A stretch of DNA of 64,000 nt, taken from positions 1 through 64,000 of the forward strand of contig NW_026647653.1 of the NCBI RefSeq assembly GCF_950295315.1, in the 5' to 3' direction. The notes below the pieces were generated by a model. It had not been told where the DNA came from. It was given only the letters and a program-made list of their open reading frames with translations, and did not search any database. Positions 11,201-21,465 of the stretch are shown one piece after another (position 1 is the first letter of the stretch; the number at the start of each line of letters is the position of its first letter). Source of the stretch: Erinaceus europaeus. Lineage: Eukaryota > Chordata > Mammalia > Eulipotyphla > Erinaceidae. Made by a program: the position numbers and the translations under genes.

Positions 11201-11640
11201 CATTTATGTATGTTCTGTTACTTGATAGTTCCTGGCTAGGTTTATATTTTATATTTATGGATAGTTGTATCAGTTGTTCTGACAAATATGACAAGCTAAG
11301 CTTCAAACAAAAGATATAAAGCTGAAGTCTTAGGGTTCCTTTGGACACCTTTATATTTAATTTTCCTACTCATAGATGCAAATATGTCAATGGAGCAATG
11401 AACGTAAAATCTCCCTTTGTCATAAATTCCAAAGGTCTTTATTCCAAATGCAAAAGAGGAAGAGAAATGTTTTCCTTAGGTGGGTTGGTTCCCCTTGGCT
11501 TGTATGGACTAGTAGGTATAGAATTAATCTAGCAATGAATTAATCACATGCTCATAAAATTTCTTTTTGCCAAAAATCAATTTGTATTTTGCTACATTTA
11601 ATGTTCAGACTTTTCTCTATAAGTAAAAAATACAGTAAAA
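8226..11640. other. 3.4 kb without young retroelements
   Basis: I recognise no SINE or L1 end here. It is AT-rich, with a short TATG/ATAT low-complexity patch at 9,920-9,965. Positions 8,870-9,500 contain homeodomain-like ATTAATTG/CCAATTA strings (near 9,230) and an octamer-like ATTTGCAT (about 9,341-9,348). Positions 9,530-9,915 have the texture of an old repeat that I could not place. No exon is supported. Confidence 0.5.
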
Positions 11641-11647
11641 AATATTG

Positions 11648-11955
11648 TCCTGGAGCTCAGCTTCCCCAGAGACACACCTTACTAGGGAAAGAGAGAGGCA
11701 GACTGGGAGTATGGACTGACCAGTCAACGCCCATGTTCAGCGGGGAAGCAATTACAGAAGCCAGACCTTCTACCTTCTGCAACCCTCAACGACCCTGAGT
11801 CCATGCTCCCAGAGGGCTAGAGAATGGGAAAGCTATCATGGGAGGGGGTGGGTTATGGGGATTGGGTGGTGGGAAATGTGTGGAGTTGTACCCCTCCTAC
11901 CTTATGTTTTTGTTCATTAATCCTTTCTTAAATAAAAAATTTAAAAAAAAGATAA
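11648..11955 (+). mobile_element. L1 3-prime UTR end
   Basis: Starts at the GGAGCTCAGCTTCCCCAGAG segment and runs to the AATAAAAAATTTAAAAAAAA tail. This copy has the GATTGGGTGGTGGG variant, also seen at 7,340. Confidence 0.88.
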
Positions 11956-12274
11956 ATTACTACTTTTAAGGTCCCCATGGCTTAGTTTATGCGAGAGATA
12001 AGTCTTTTAACATTAGAAACAAGCAAAAGTACTTAAGCAAGAAGATTTTCATTCAAAAAATAACTTCGAGGCTATAGAGTTTAACTGTATTTTTTGCTGT
12101 TCTATAATCTATTATGATTTCTCACTGTTAAATAAGAGTTCTGTGTGTGTTCATAGATGTGTGTATGTGTGTAGTATCTGAAAGTATGATAACTTTCAGA
12201 ATGTTTTATTTTAATATTTGGCATTTACAAATGTAGTTTTGTTAAACATGGCAAAAGCAACATGTCATCAGAAG
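11956..12274. other. Single-copy spacer between L1 ends
   Basis: About 320 bp with weak TG-rich sequence near 12,142-12,172. Nothing else seen. Confidence 0.5.
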
Positions 12275-12640
12275 GACCAGGTTCCAGATGTTAGCATGAT
12301 ACAAACCAGACTTCCCTGGACAGACAACCTCACCAATGTGGATTCCCCAGATCCCCACCCCACTAGGGAAAGAGAGAGACAGACTGGGAGTATGGATCGA
12401 CCTGTCAATGCCCATGTTCAGCAGGGAAGCAATTACAGAAGCCGGACCTTCCACCTTTGCCTCCCACAATGACCTTGGGTCCATACTCCCAGAGGGTTAA
12501 AGAATAGGAAAGCTATCAAGGGAGAGGATGGGATACAAAGTTCTGGTGGTGGGTTTTGTGTGGAGTTGTACCCCTCTTATCCTATGGTTTTATCAATGCT
12601 TCCTTTTTATAAATAAAATTAAATTAAATTTAAGAATTCC
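12275..12640 (+). mobile_element. L1 3-prime UTR end
   Basis: Begins at ACCAGGTTCCAGATGTTAGC and ends in the TATAAATAAAATTAAATTAA tail. It has the GTTCTGGTGGTGGG variant and is 5-prime truncated. Confidence 0.88.
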
Positions 12641-12807
12641 ATAGAATTATTAATTATCTATAATTTAAAGATAAAACATTCAAATATTACTTCATGAAGA
12701 TAGGGTGTCATTAATTAGATATATCAAACACATAGAAATATGCATACACATATTATCATATAGTACAACGAGAAGGAGGTAGTGGAAGACATTAAAATAT
12801 CTTAAAC

Positions 12808-13362
12808 ATCAGGCTCATAAAAAAAAAAAAACACTAGTATAGTTATGGGCCTTTTGGAAGATAACTAAAATAGGCCTACTAACTATATACAAAATGGAGA
12901 CCCCTAAATCTTCATCTACATTATTCCAGCCTTTAGGTTCATGATTAGTCAACAATTTGTTTGGCTTTATATGTTAACTCTTCTTTCAGCCACCAGGTTC
13001 CAGATGCTACCATGATGCCAAATGACTTCCCTGGGCAGATGACCCCACTGATGTGTCCTGGAGCCCTCTCTTCCCCAGAGCCCCGCTCCACCAGGGAAAG
13101 AGAGAAACAGGCTGGCAGTATGGATTGACCTGTCAATGCCCATGTTCAGCGGGGAAGCAATTACAGAAGCCAGACCTTCCACCTTCTGCACCCCATAATG
13201 ACCCTGGGTCCATACTTACAGAAGGATAAAGAATAGGAAAGCTACCAGGGGAGGGGGTGGGAATACGGAGTTCTGGTAGTGGGAATTGTGTGGAGTTGTA
13301 CCTCTCTTATCCTATGGTTTTTGTTAATTTTTCCTTTTCATAAATAAAAATTTAAAAATATT
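12808..13362 (+). mobile_element. L1 3-prime UTR end
   Basis: Starts at a segment equivalent to about 58,955 of the long copy (AGGCTCA...ACTAGTA...TATGGGCC) and runs to the ATAAATAAAAATTTAAAAAT tail. It is the longest of the three consecutive plus-strand L1 ends in this 1.7 kb. Confidence 0.87.
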
Positions 13363-15312
13363 TCAAAAAATACTGTATTTCTCAGGTATCAACCATTAAT
13401 GACTGACTAAATATTCAACATAATGCTATTTTAACTACCCTAAAGTAAATGATAACATTCAGTTTGGAACATTAAAACTATCTTTCCCTACTAAATAAAC
13501 CATAGGTGTCCCCTACACTTCTGACACTAATGTAATTATTATTAGCTTGCAATTCTTATCTGAGACAGTTATATAGATAAAGTAAGCCCTAAGTAACATT
13601 AAATCGGCCAATTTGACATTCTTCTCAGTAATGACCCTTAGATGGCTGTTTTGCTGTATAATAGGGGCATGCTTAAGTAAAAGCAGGTGGGTCTTTACTG
13701 ACATTAGTTATTTACAGTACACTTATTCTTGCTTTTATCTGTACGTTTTAGCTTATAGACAATGGACACTTATTAAACTTTTTTAATATTCCAAATATAT
13801 AAATATATATATACATAAACATGCAGATTTATATGCATCTATAAACTTCAAGATACACACAAAGCCATTTACCATGAATATATTTCACAAAATGCAATCA
13901 TGAATATGCAGATTAATTTTATTTAGAGACATTTTATTTGGAGGTGTTGTTCTTAAGCTGTCAGTTTAAAATTTAGTGTTGTTTTTTTTAATTGACAGTG
14001 TTTTTTGAAAATAAATAATTTCTTGCTCTCCAAGGAACTTTTCTCACACTTGTTATGGGGGGAAAAAAGTCCTGTATCATGTTACATTTCTTACCAGTTT
14101 TCAACCTGACCCTTTATTTTCCTTGACATATAAAACTGGGATATCAATCTGTTTCTGGTTTTTTGATATTATTGTTGTAATAGTTTAAGAGGCATATGAA
14201 AATACGTTTAAAATGGAAATTATGTGTACTGTAAACTAGAGGATTCAAAAACATTTTTTGTAAAAACTGAAGCAACCACTGCAGATCTGGATTAGCAACA
14301 GAAATGTCTCACTGTAATATAAGCTGTTAATGAATTCTCCTTTGAACTGTGAAGTCTTCAGGGTGGATTTTTATACCCCCTCTTAGTGAGTCATACTGTA
14401 GCCAGAGTTTTCATTTTTAACATGGTATACTTATGGTTGAGGTGTAAAGAATAGTTATACAGTAGCCCAAGGAGGGATCAAGTTAAGGCATTGGAGAGGA
14501 GGCTCCTCAAAAAAAAAAAAATCTTTATTTGGAATAATCTAGAAGCTAATTCTTACAAATACTCTGAAATCTACACCCAAATAATTTTCTGAATGTCCAG
14601 CAGTCTGGGGCATAACAGAATATCCCATCTACATTAGTCAGTTTTTTGCCATGACATTCTGCATAAAAACTGTTCTAGGATTCCAGGGGCTTCAACCCTA
14701 AGATTTATTTTTTACCACTTAGAGCTATAGAGTGGATACGTTGCTAACATTTCAGGCTTCAGGTTGGGTTTAGATCAGCTTTGCTTATCCTTCATTTTCA
14801 TACAAAAGCTGAAGAGGCACCTGCTATTTATATTGCTTTTAATTTTCATGGTGCAGAGCAGGATAGCTAGAGTATAAATTAAACCAGGGAGTTACATACT
14901 AGCATTTTTAAAGCTAGATCACTCTTCCTTGGACAAAACAAGTTATAGAATCAAGTTCAGTGACAGTTAATATGGGAATTTTATTGCTTTCACTGTGAAG
15001 TACTATAAAGATGAATGAAAGCAGAGAATTTTAAGCAAATGACTCAATGCACTGTACTTTTAAAGATGAAAGAAATTATGAGATTGAATAATCTTTATCA
15101 AAGAGAAAAAGCAAAATATTTGTCAGAAACTTTGGAATTTCAGATGCAAAATATATGACAACATAACAACAACTACTGAGCAATTTGAAAAATACAATCT
15201 CTTAGTAGGGTTCCTGGGAGACAATTCTCTGTGAATTTTTAAAATTTCATTACATTAGTTTCCTATGTAGGATTATATTTCCAGTGATCTTAGTATAGCA
15301 AAACACATTTGA
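13363..15312. other. 2 kb without young retroelements
   Basis: AT-rich, with a (TA)n-like patch at about 13,795-13,815 and A runs at 10-15 bp scale. Positions 13,900-14,490 are compositionally more complex and repeat-free, so they are a possible conserved non-coding block. No coding signal. Confidence 0.5.
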
Positions 15313-15328
15313 AATACAGAGATAATGA

Positions 15329-15548
15329 GGATGGGTGGCAGTGCACCAGGTTGAGCACACATGTTACAATGTGCAAGGACCTGGGTTCAAGCCCCCAGTC
15401 TCCACCTGCAGGGGAAAAGCTTCGTAAGTGACGAAGCAGTGCTGCAGATATCTCTGTGTCTCTCTCCCTCTCTAGCATCATCCCTCTTTCTCAATTTCTG
15501 GTTGTTTCTATCCAATAAATATTAACATATTTTTTTATAAAGTAAAAA
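15329..15548 (+). mobile_element. SINE B
   Basis: GGTGGCAGTGCACCAGGTTG head, GGGTTCAAGCCCCCAGTC B-box region, CAATTTCTGGTTGTTTCTA and a TCCAATAAATATTAAC end. Imperfect direct repeats AATACAGAGATAATGA (15,313-15,328) and AATACACAGAGGTAATGA flank it. Confidence 0.88.
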
Positions 15549-15566
15549 AATACACAGAGGTAATGA

Positions 15567-16072
15567 CAGTATCAAGTGTGCTGTTTATGTTATTCAAATT
15601 ATCTACATACTTAAAAGGGTTTTTTTGCTTTCTTAATCTGTTAATGATGGCTATACTAAAAATTATCTATTCTGATCATACATACCTATTTTATTTGTGA
15701 TTATATATATCTTTTATGTTGTCTTTCAAGGTTATAAAATTAATTGTAACTAATAGTTATACCAGATCTATACAACTTTACAGCCATAGTCTAGGAAATA
15801 AGAGCTTAATATTTACTGACTTGCTTTGTAGTAATGGTTTTGATTTTATCCTTTTTTTTTTTTTTGCTTTTTCTCACTCATAATGTATCTGTATTTCTGC
15901 AGCATTTGACCACAAATTTACTTGCATGTTTCCCTATTGACTGTTGTATTAGAAAGTATCATGAGCAAATACTACAAGTTGCTTACAAACAACAGGGTAG
16001 TCATAATCCAGAAATATCAACCAGAAGTTTGAAGTTCAGATATTAGCTACTTAGATCTACAGATTTCAAGGC
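15567..16072. other. Single-copy spacer
   Basis: About 500 bp of AT-rich sequence with a T run at 15,852-15,865. Nothing recognised. Confidence 0.5.
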
Positions 16073-16235
16073 ATTATTATTATTATTATGTAAGTCACAT
16101 GTGAGGCAGACAGAGAGAGGGTTATATACGTAGAGAGAAGCTGGATCACTACTGTGAAAAAAGAGAGGCCTAGAGTTTCAGGAATGTGAGTCCTGTGCTC
16201 TATCAGCAGGTAAATATCCCCAGCCACAAATTCTC
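16073..16235 (-). mobile_element. SINE, D/C-like, diverged
   Basis: On the minus strand it reads GGCTGGGGATATTTACCTGC ... CACAGGACTCACATTCCTGA, a tRNA-like head with the order of the C/D families. The tail is the (TTA)n run on the plus strand. Confidence 0.6.
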
Positions 16236-16299
16236 CACATTTTAGAACTGATATACAAGGTGAGTTCAGAAGCAACGCTCTGGCAGTCATTTCAAGTTA

Positions 16300-16679
16300 A
16301 TTCTGCACAAGCAATAGTTTTAAACAATTAGTAACGTCTACTACTTTTCTTTCTTGTTTAACTACTGAGAGTAGATTTTTGTCATTGGAATTTACATATT
16401 ATATAATCATACCATTTTAGTGGTAGGAATCTGAAATTGATGTCTGGTTAGTCCTAACAACAGAGATTAATTCATTTCAAAGTAGAATACATGAATCTGT
16501 ACATGTGAATTGCAAATGAGTTGCCTAAATGACCCCTCATTGTTCCCCTTTAGCAGATCGATATTGACATAGCATGATACAATGATGGAGGAACATGAGA
16601 CCATATAAATTAAGAATTGTTTCATGCACTGGAGAGTTTAACGCTGCTATAAGATTATAGGTTATAGTGAATAGCATAT
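16300..16679. other. Single-copy spacer
   Basis: No repeat or coding signal recognised. Confidence 0.5.
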
Positions 16680-16850
16680 CATCTCACTTGGAACAGTTTC
16701 TGCTTTACCAGGTGAGCCACTCAAGCTAAAGACACCAGGATATCACACAGGAACACTATGGCACTGGGGAGAAGCTTCATTGCTAGATGTCTAAGCCCAA
16801 GCACTGTCTCTCTCTATCTGAGAATGTCAGCCGAGAAGCCATGCCAATCA
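16680..16850 (+). mobile_element. SINE E, diverged
   Basis: Shows the E order: CTTTACCAGGTGAGCCACTC, GGCACTGGGGAGAAGCTTCA, CTGTCTCTCTCTATCTGAG. The tail is poorly preserved. Confidence 0.55.
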
Positions 16851-16925
16851 CAAAATATAAAGGGAAAAGACAATAGATTTTAAGCCTTGAGTTCTTGCAC
16901 AAAGGTATGGTAGGAAATGAAAGTG

Positions 16926-17110
16926 TCATGTGAGGAAGAGAGCAGAATGGTTATGCAAAAGACTTTCATTTTTGAGACTCTCAAGTCCCAGGTTCAATCC
17001 TACACACCTCCATAAACTAGAATTGAATGCTTCTGTGATTAAAAAAGAACATTGAGAAATAAAAATAAGAGAAAGGAAGGAAGCAAGAGAGAAAGAAAGA
17101 AAATGTTTAT
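16926..17110 (+). mobile_element. SINE C
   Basis: AGAATGGTTATGCAAAAGAC, GTCCCAGGTTCAATCCTAC (tRNA-like B box), CTCCATAAACTAGAATTGA, and a GAAAGAAAGAAAA tail. Confidence 0.75.
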
Positions 17111-17185
17111 GACCCTTAAAAAATAAGTTGGGATACATATATTAAATTTAGATAATTTTCTGCTATTTCATACAACTGTAGCACA

Positions 17186-17476
17186 TACAGGGGCTGGACA
17201 GTGGTGCATCCGGTTGGTTAAATGCATATAGTACTAAGCTTAATGACCCTCACAAGGATCCAAATTCGAGCCCCCAGGAGCACCTGCAGGGGGGACATTT
17301 AAGGAGTGGTGAGGTAGGTCTGCAGGTGTCTATCTTTCTCTTTATCTATCTCCCCCTCCTCTCTCAATTTCTCTCTGTCCTATTCAATAAAATGGAAAAA
17401 AAATTGGCCACTTCACAGTGGATTCATAGTGCTGGCATTGAGCCCCAGTTATAACCCTAGAGGCGAAAAAAAAAAA
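17186..17476 (+). mobile_element. SINE A-long
   Basis: GGGGCTGGACAGTGGTGCAT head, ATTCGAGCCCCCAGG, then the A-long block (CAGTGGATTCATAGTGC ... ATAACCCTAGAGG). The direct repeat GTAGCACA lies at 17,178-17,185 and 17,477-17,484. Confidence 0.9.
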
Positions 17477-17489
17477 GTAGCACAAACTG

Positions 17490-18384
17490 AGAGAGAGTTG
17501 GAGACCAACACTAAGAATAATGAAATATGAAATATTTGATTTAATTTAAGTTATGCTCAAACTGACACTCCCAAGGGGCCTCTCTTGATAGAACAATTAT
17601 GCCTTACTGACAGATCCTGGAAAGGCATTCCCTTGTGTACCTACATTACATGTGCACAGGCTCGTTATTGGTGTGAGACCTCAGATTGTTATGCCCAAGA
17701 CCAAAATATTCACACATCTTAAGAAATGAAATAATATGTTAATGTATACTGACAAAAAAAAGTCAGAAAATCTATATGGAAGTAACTTTGGGATTAAAAC
17801 TATTGCATTGAAAATGGAAAAACAAATGTTGGGGTTATCAATGTTGTCCAAAGAAAGTATATTATTATAAATTACATAATTTGTGGGTTGATTGAAGTTG
17901 CTAATATGAATATATCCATATCTGTCTAGCATAATACAAGTAAGTATGTCCTGAGAAGTGTATCATCGAAAAATGTGATCATACTGCGATTTTTCTTTCA
18001 TTATCGCATATTTAGCAAACTTCTAGTTCTTTCCGAGAAAACTTGGAATGGATATGAACAATACAATAAACCTTTGTAAAAATCTCCCACTAGTCACCAA
18101 CTGTATTTGTAAGGATCACAGGATCATCAAATTAATCATCTTCTATTTCTCTTCTTAATACCTTAAACCACTGATGATGAAGATCACTTGCACATATAAG
18201 AATAACTGTGACAATTTTATGAATAACATCTTTTATAAAATCAGTGTTTTCAAAACTGTGAGCAACTAGTTCCAACACGTAAAATGCAGCAGAATGGGGC
18301 AATAGATAAACATCAGTGTCTAGATTCACAAACAATAATTAGTCTACAGACTGAATCGGATGAAGCCGCAATTGACTGTAGTCT
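17490..18384. other. Single-copy sequence
   Basis: About 900 bp with no recognised retroelement. The minus strand of 18,080-18,390 carries an unusually protein-like but broken frame, described in the findings. No gene is called. Confidence 0.45.
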
Positions 18385-18640
18385 ATTACAGCAGATCTGG
18401 GCCCTCAAGAAAGGGGAGGGGAAGGACACCAAAAAGAGGTTAGGGACTTAAGTTCCTGGGAACCTATATTTCCATTGTGTTCCTATGATAGAACAAAATG
18501 ATAGTTTGGTTGGGGCAGAGACTTGTCTTGGGGGAGATGTGGGAATGTACCTTTGGCAACAAAACAATCCTGTAAATGAACATTTCCTCAATAAAGTGAT
18601 ACTAGAGACTGGGGGAAGAAAAGAAAAAAAATATAAATCA
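18385..18640 (+). mobile_element. Probable old L1 3-prime end
   Basis: Ends TGTAAATGAACATTTCCTCAATAAAGTG plus an A-rich tail and has the G-rich TGGTTGGGGCAGAGACTTG style of L1 3-prime UTRs. It differs from the dominant L1 end in this window, so the assignment is inference. Confidence 0.45.
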
Positions 18641-18734
18641 CTGACCTAGCAATTATAATTTGCCTAGATATCACTTGCCTGCATAACAGTGAAATAACAC
18701 AAATGTGATATGAGTTTATTGAAAAAAAAAATAG

Positions 18735-19088
18735 GGGGTGAGGCAGTAGCACACCAGGCTAAGCACACATAATTGCAACTGCGGGCGTGGCTCAAGGTTC
18801 CAGGTTTGAGCGCTCGGCTCCCCACCTGCGCGGCAGGGGGGGAGGGGAAGCTTCATAGGCGGTGAAGCAGGTCTGCAGGTGTCTATCTTATCTCCCCCTC
18901 TCTATCTTCCCTTTCTCTCTCAATTTCTCACTGTCCTATCCAATAACAACAACAGCAGCAACAACAAGCAACAATAACAGCAAGATCAACAACAATGGAA
19001 GAGGAGATGGCCACCAGGCGCAGTGAATTCATAGGGTAGGCACCGAGCCCCAATGATAACACTAAAGACAAGGGAAAAAAAAAAAAAC
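18735..19088 (+). mobile_element. SINE A-long
   Basis: GGGGTGAGGCAGTAGCACAC head with a small insertion near the B box, GGTGAAGCAGGTCTGCAGGT core, CAACAACAACAGCAGCAACAA tail and the A-long block ending in A13. No clean target duplication found. Confidence 0.88.
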
Positions 19089-19229
19089 TCAGCTATTGTA
19101 AGTTGACACTATGTAGATATGTAATGAGTTTGGTGTACTGTTATCAGTGATACCACTTTACCCTGCAAGTGTAATACAATACATATTTTACACAACAAAG
19201 TTCTACCTAAAATAGTGATTTCAATTTTT

Positions 19230-19472
19230 AAACATTTTTTAAAATTTTATTTATTTATTTCCCTTTTGTTGCTCTTGTTGTCTTTTTGTTGTTGTAGTAG
19301 TTATTATTGTTGTTATTGATGTCGTTCGTTGTTGGATAAGACAGAGAGAAATGGAGAGAGGAGGGGAAGACAGAGAGGGGGAGAGAAAGATAGACACCTG
19401 CAGACCTGCTTCACCGCCTGTGAAGCGACTCTCCTGCAGGTGGGAAGCCGGGGGCTTGAACCGGCTCCTTAA
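19230..19472 (-). mobile_element. SINE A, 5-prime truncated
   Basis: The tail and core are well preserved on the minus strand, but the copy stops at the B-box region (GAGCCGGTTCAAGCCCCCGG). The first about 60 nt, including the A box, are absent. Truncation is less common for SINEs than for L1. Confidence 0.88.
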
Positions 19473-19619
19473 AAACAGCACAGTTTTAGATTGAACCTGG
19501 TTTGAGCAAATAAGAAAGACTGAGCAGTTTTTACATGTGTTTGACTAAAACATGGGTTTGACAGTGGCAAGTGATAACAAAGCTTAGGCAGTTAACTACT
19601 TTATTTCCAAATTTTCAAA

Positions 19620-19895
19620 TCTATATATTAGTGATTTAATACTGATTAACAAGATTGAAGACAACAGGGGTACAACTCTATACAGTTCCCACCACCAGAG
19701 TTCTGTGTCCCATCCCCTGCACTGGAAGCTTCCCTATTCTTTATTGCACTATGAGTATGGGCCAAAATTCTTTATGGGAAAAGTATATAAATATGGCTAA
19801 TGGTAAACCCCATTGATTTGATCTGATATTCAGCACAGGAGCCTGCATAACCTCTGCATCCCTGTATGTCTGAGCTCACACTGTATAGTCAGAAT
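19620..19895 (-). mobile_element. L1 3-prime UTR end, internally deleted
   Basis: The reverse complement carries CAATCTTGTTAATCA and GGTGGTGGGAACTGTATAG at its 3-prime end. It also carries an upstream piece equivalent to about 58,745-58,835 of the long L1 (GGTTATGCAGGCTCCTGTGC). The two are joined with about 0.5 kb missing. Confidence 0.75.
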
Positions 19896-20545
19896 ATTTA
19901 TATACTTTCCCCATATTTAGGAGTTAATCTCTTCCCTTATCCAGCTTTTTAGTCCTATTTCCAACTATGACACAATCTTCCCAGATAATACCTTCAGCCC
20001 ACCTGCATGTCAGTTGTCAGGCTCAGGCAAAAATGAGTAAAAGCATGGGCCCCTTGAAATATATAGCTAAAACAGAACTACTAGCTTTTTCCAAAATAGA
20101 GACCCCAAATTTCACCTGCTATATTTTTACCTTTAAAGTCCTGATTATTAAACAATTTATTCTGCTTTACATCTTAATGCTTTCTCAGCCACTAAGTTGC
20201 AGATGATACCATGAAACCAACCTGATCTCACTGGACAGATAACCTCACCAATGGACCTTAGAACCCCACTTCTCCAGAGCCCTCTCCCAGAGGGAATGAG
20301 AGACACAGGCTGGGATAATGGATAAACCTGCTAATGTCCATGTCCCGTGGAGAAGCAGTTACAGAAGCCAGACCTTCCACCTTCTGTACCCCATAATAAT
20401 CCCGGGTCCATTCTTCTAAAAGGATAACGAACAGGAAAGCTTCCAATAGAGTAGAGGGGATATAGAACTCTGGTGGTGGGGATTTTGTGGAATTGTACCC
20501 CTCTTATCCTATATCTGTCAATCATTATTAAATCAATTAAATTAT
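19896..20545 (+). mobile_element. L1 3-prime UTR end, older subfamily
   Basis: Starts where the minus-strand copy starts (equivalent to about 58,830 of the long L1) and runs in the opposite direction through CCACCTGCATGTCAGTTGTC and ACCCCTCTTATCC to ATTATTAAATCAATTAAA. It forms a head-to-head arrangement with the previous feature. Confidence 0.8.
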
Positions 20546-20599
20546 TTATGGGGTACAGAAAGAGAAAGGTCCCAAAGTTTTGTACTATAAAACAGCTCA

Positions 20600-21065
20600 T
20601 AAAAAGCAATTCTTCTCCTGGGTATATATCCAACAGAAACAAAAATAACTATCCAAAAGGACATACACCTCTCTTCAAAGGAGTGCAATTTGTGATACCC
20701 CAAACTTGGAACCAACCCAGACTCAAGGACATATAAGTGGCTAAAAATAAACAAACAAAAGAAGTTGTATGCAGACAGAATGGGATACTATGCTGCTATT
20801 AAAAATGATAATGTAATTTCTTTGCCATATCTTGGACAGAATTTGAAGATATCATGCTAGGTAAGATAAGTCAGAAAGAGTACGACCAATACCAAATAAT
20901 CTCACTGGTAGGTGGAACGTAAAAAGCAAGGATAGTAAGGGGAAACTTGGTGGTAAAGGACCAAAGATGTGGGAGACAGTGTCTTGCAGATACCTAATAT
21001 AGGGAGATAAGAGGTGATAGCTATGTGTCAACAACTCTATTTTAAACCATTAGCTCCCCAACACA
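20600..21065 (+). mobile_element. L1 ORF2 end plus 3-prime end
   Basis: Contains the last ORF2 part (CAATTCTTCTCCTGGGTATA, CATATAAGTGGCTAAAAATA, GATAAGTCAGAAAGAGTACG) and an old-type 3-prime end (GTGTCAACAACTCTATTTTA). Frames are broken. It is an older copy than the 56-59 kb L1. Confidence 0.75.
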
Positions 21066-21267
21066 GTGGAAATATAAGCAAATTGTTGTTATTTTTACAT
21101 TGGTTATTGTGGTCAAAAATCCATTTTAGAATAAAGAAAGATCACTACCCATGTGCTGGCTTTTGCCTTTACTATAGATATTATATTATTAAATCTGTTC
21201 CAAAATGTCCTTTCCTTTTCCTAAATGAAACAGAAGCACAAATTCAAGTGTGAAATAATTGTAAAAT

Positions 21268-21465
21268 AGGGTGTGTGCACCTGGTTGAGAGCGCACGTCA
21301 CAATGTGCAAGAACCCAGGTTCAAGCCCATCCTCACCTGCAGTGGGAAAACTTTGCAAGTGCTGAAGCAGTGATGAAGGTGTCTCTCTGGTTCTCTCCCT
21401 CTCTTTCTCCCCCTCCCCTCTTGATTTCTGACCGTCTCTATCAGATAAATAAAACATAATTATTA
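21268..21465 (+). mobile_element. SINE B
   Basis: TGTGCACCTGGTTGAGAGCG head, CCCAGGTTCAAGCCC B box, CCCCTCTTGATTTCTGACCG, TCAGATAAATAAAACATA end. The first few bases of the head are missing. Confidence 0.85.
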
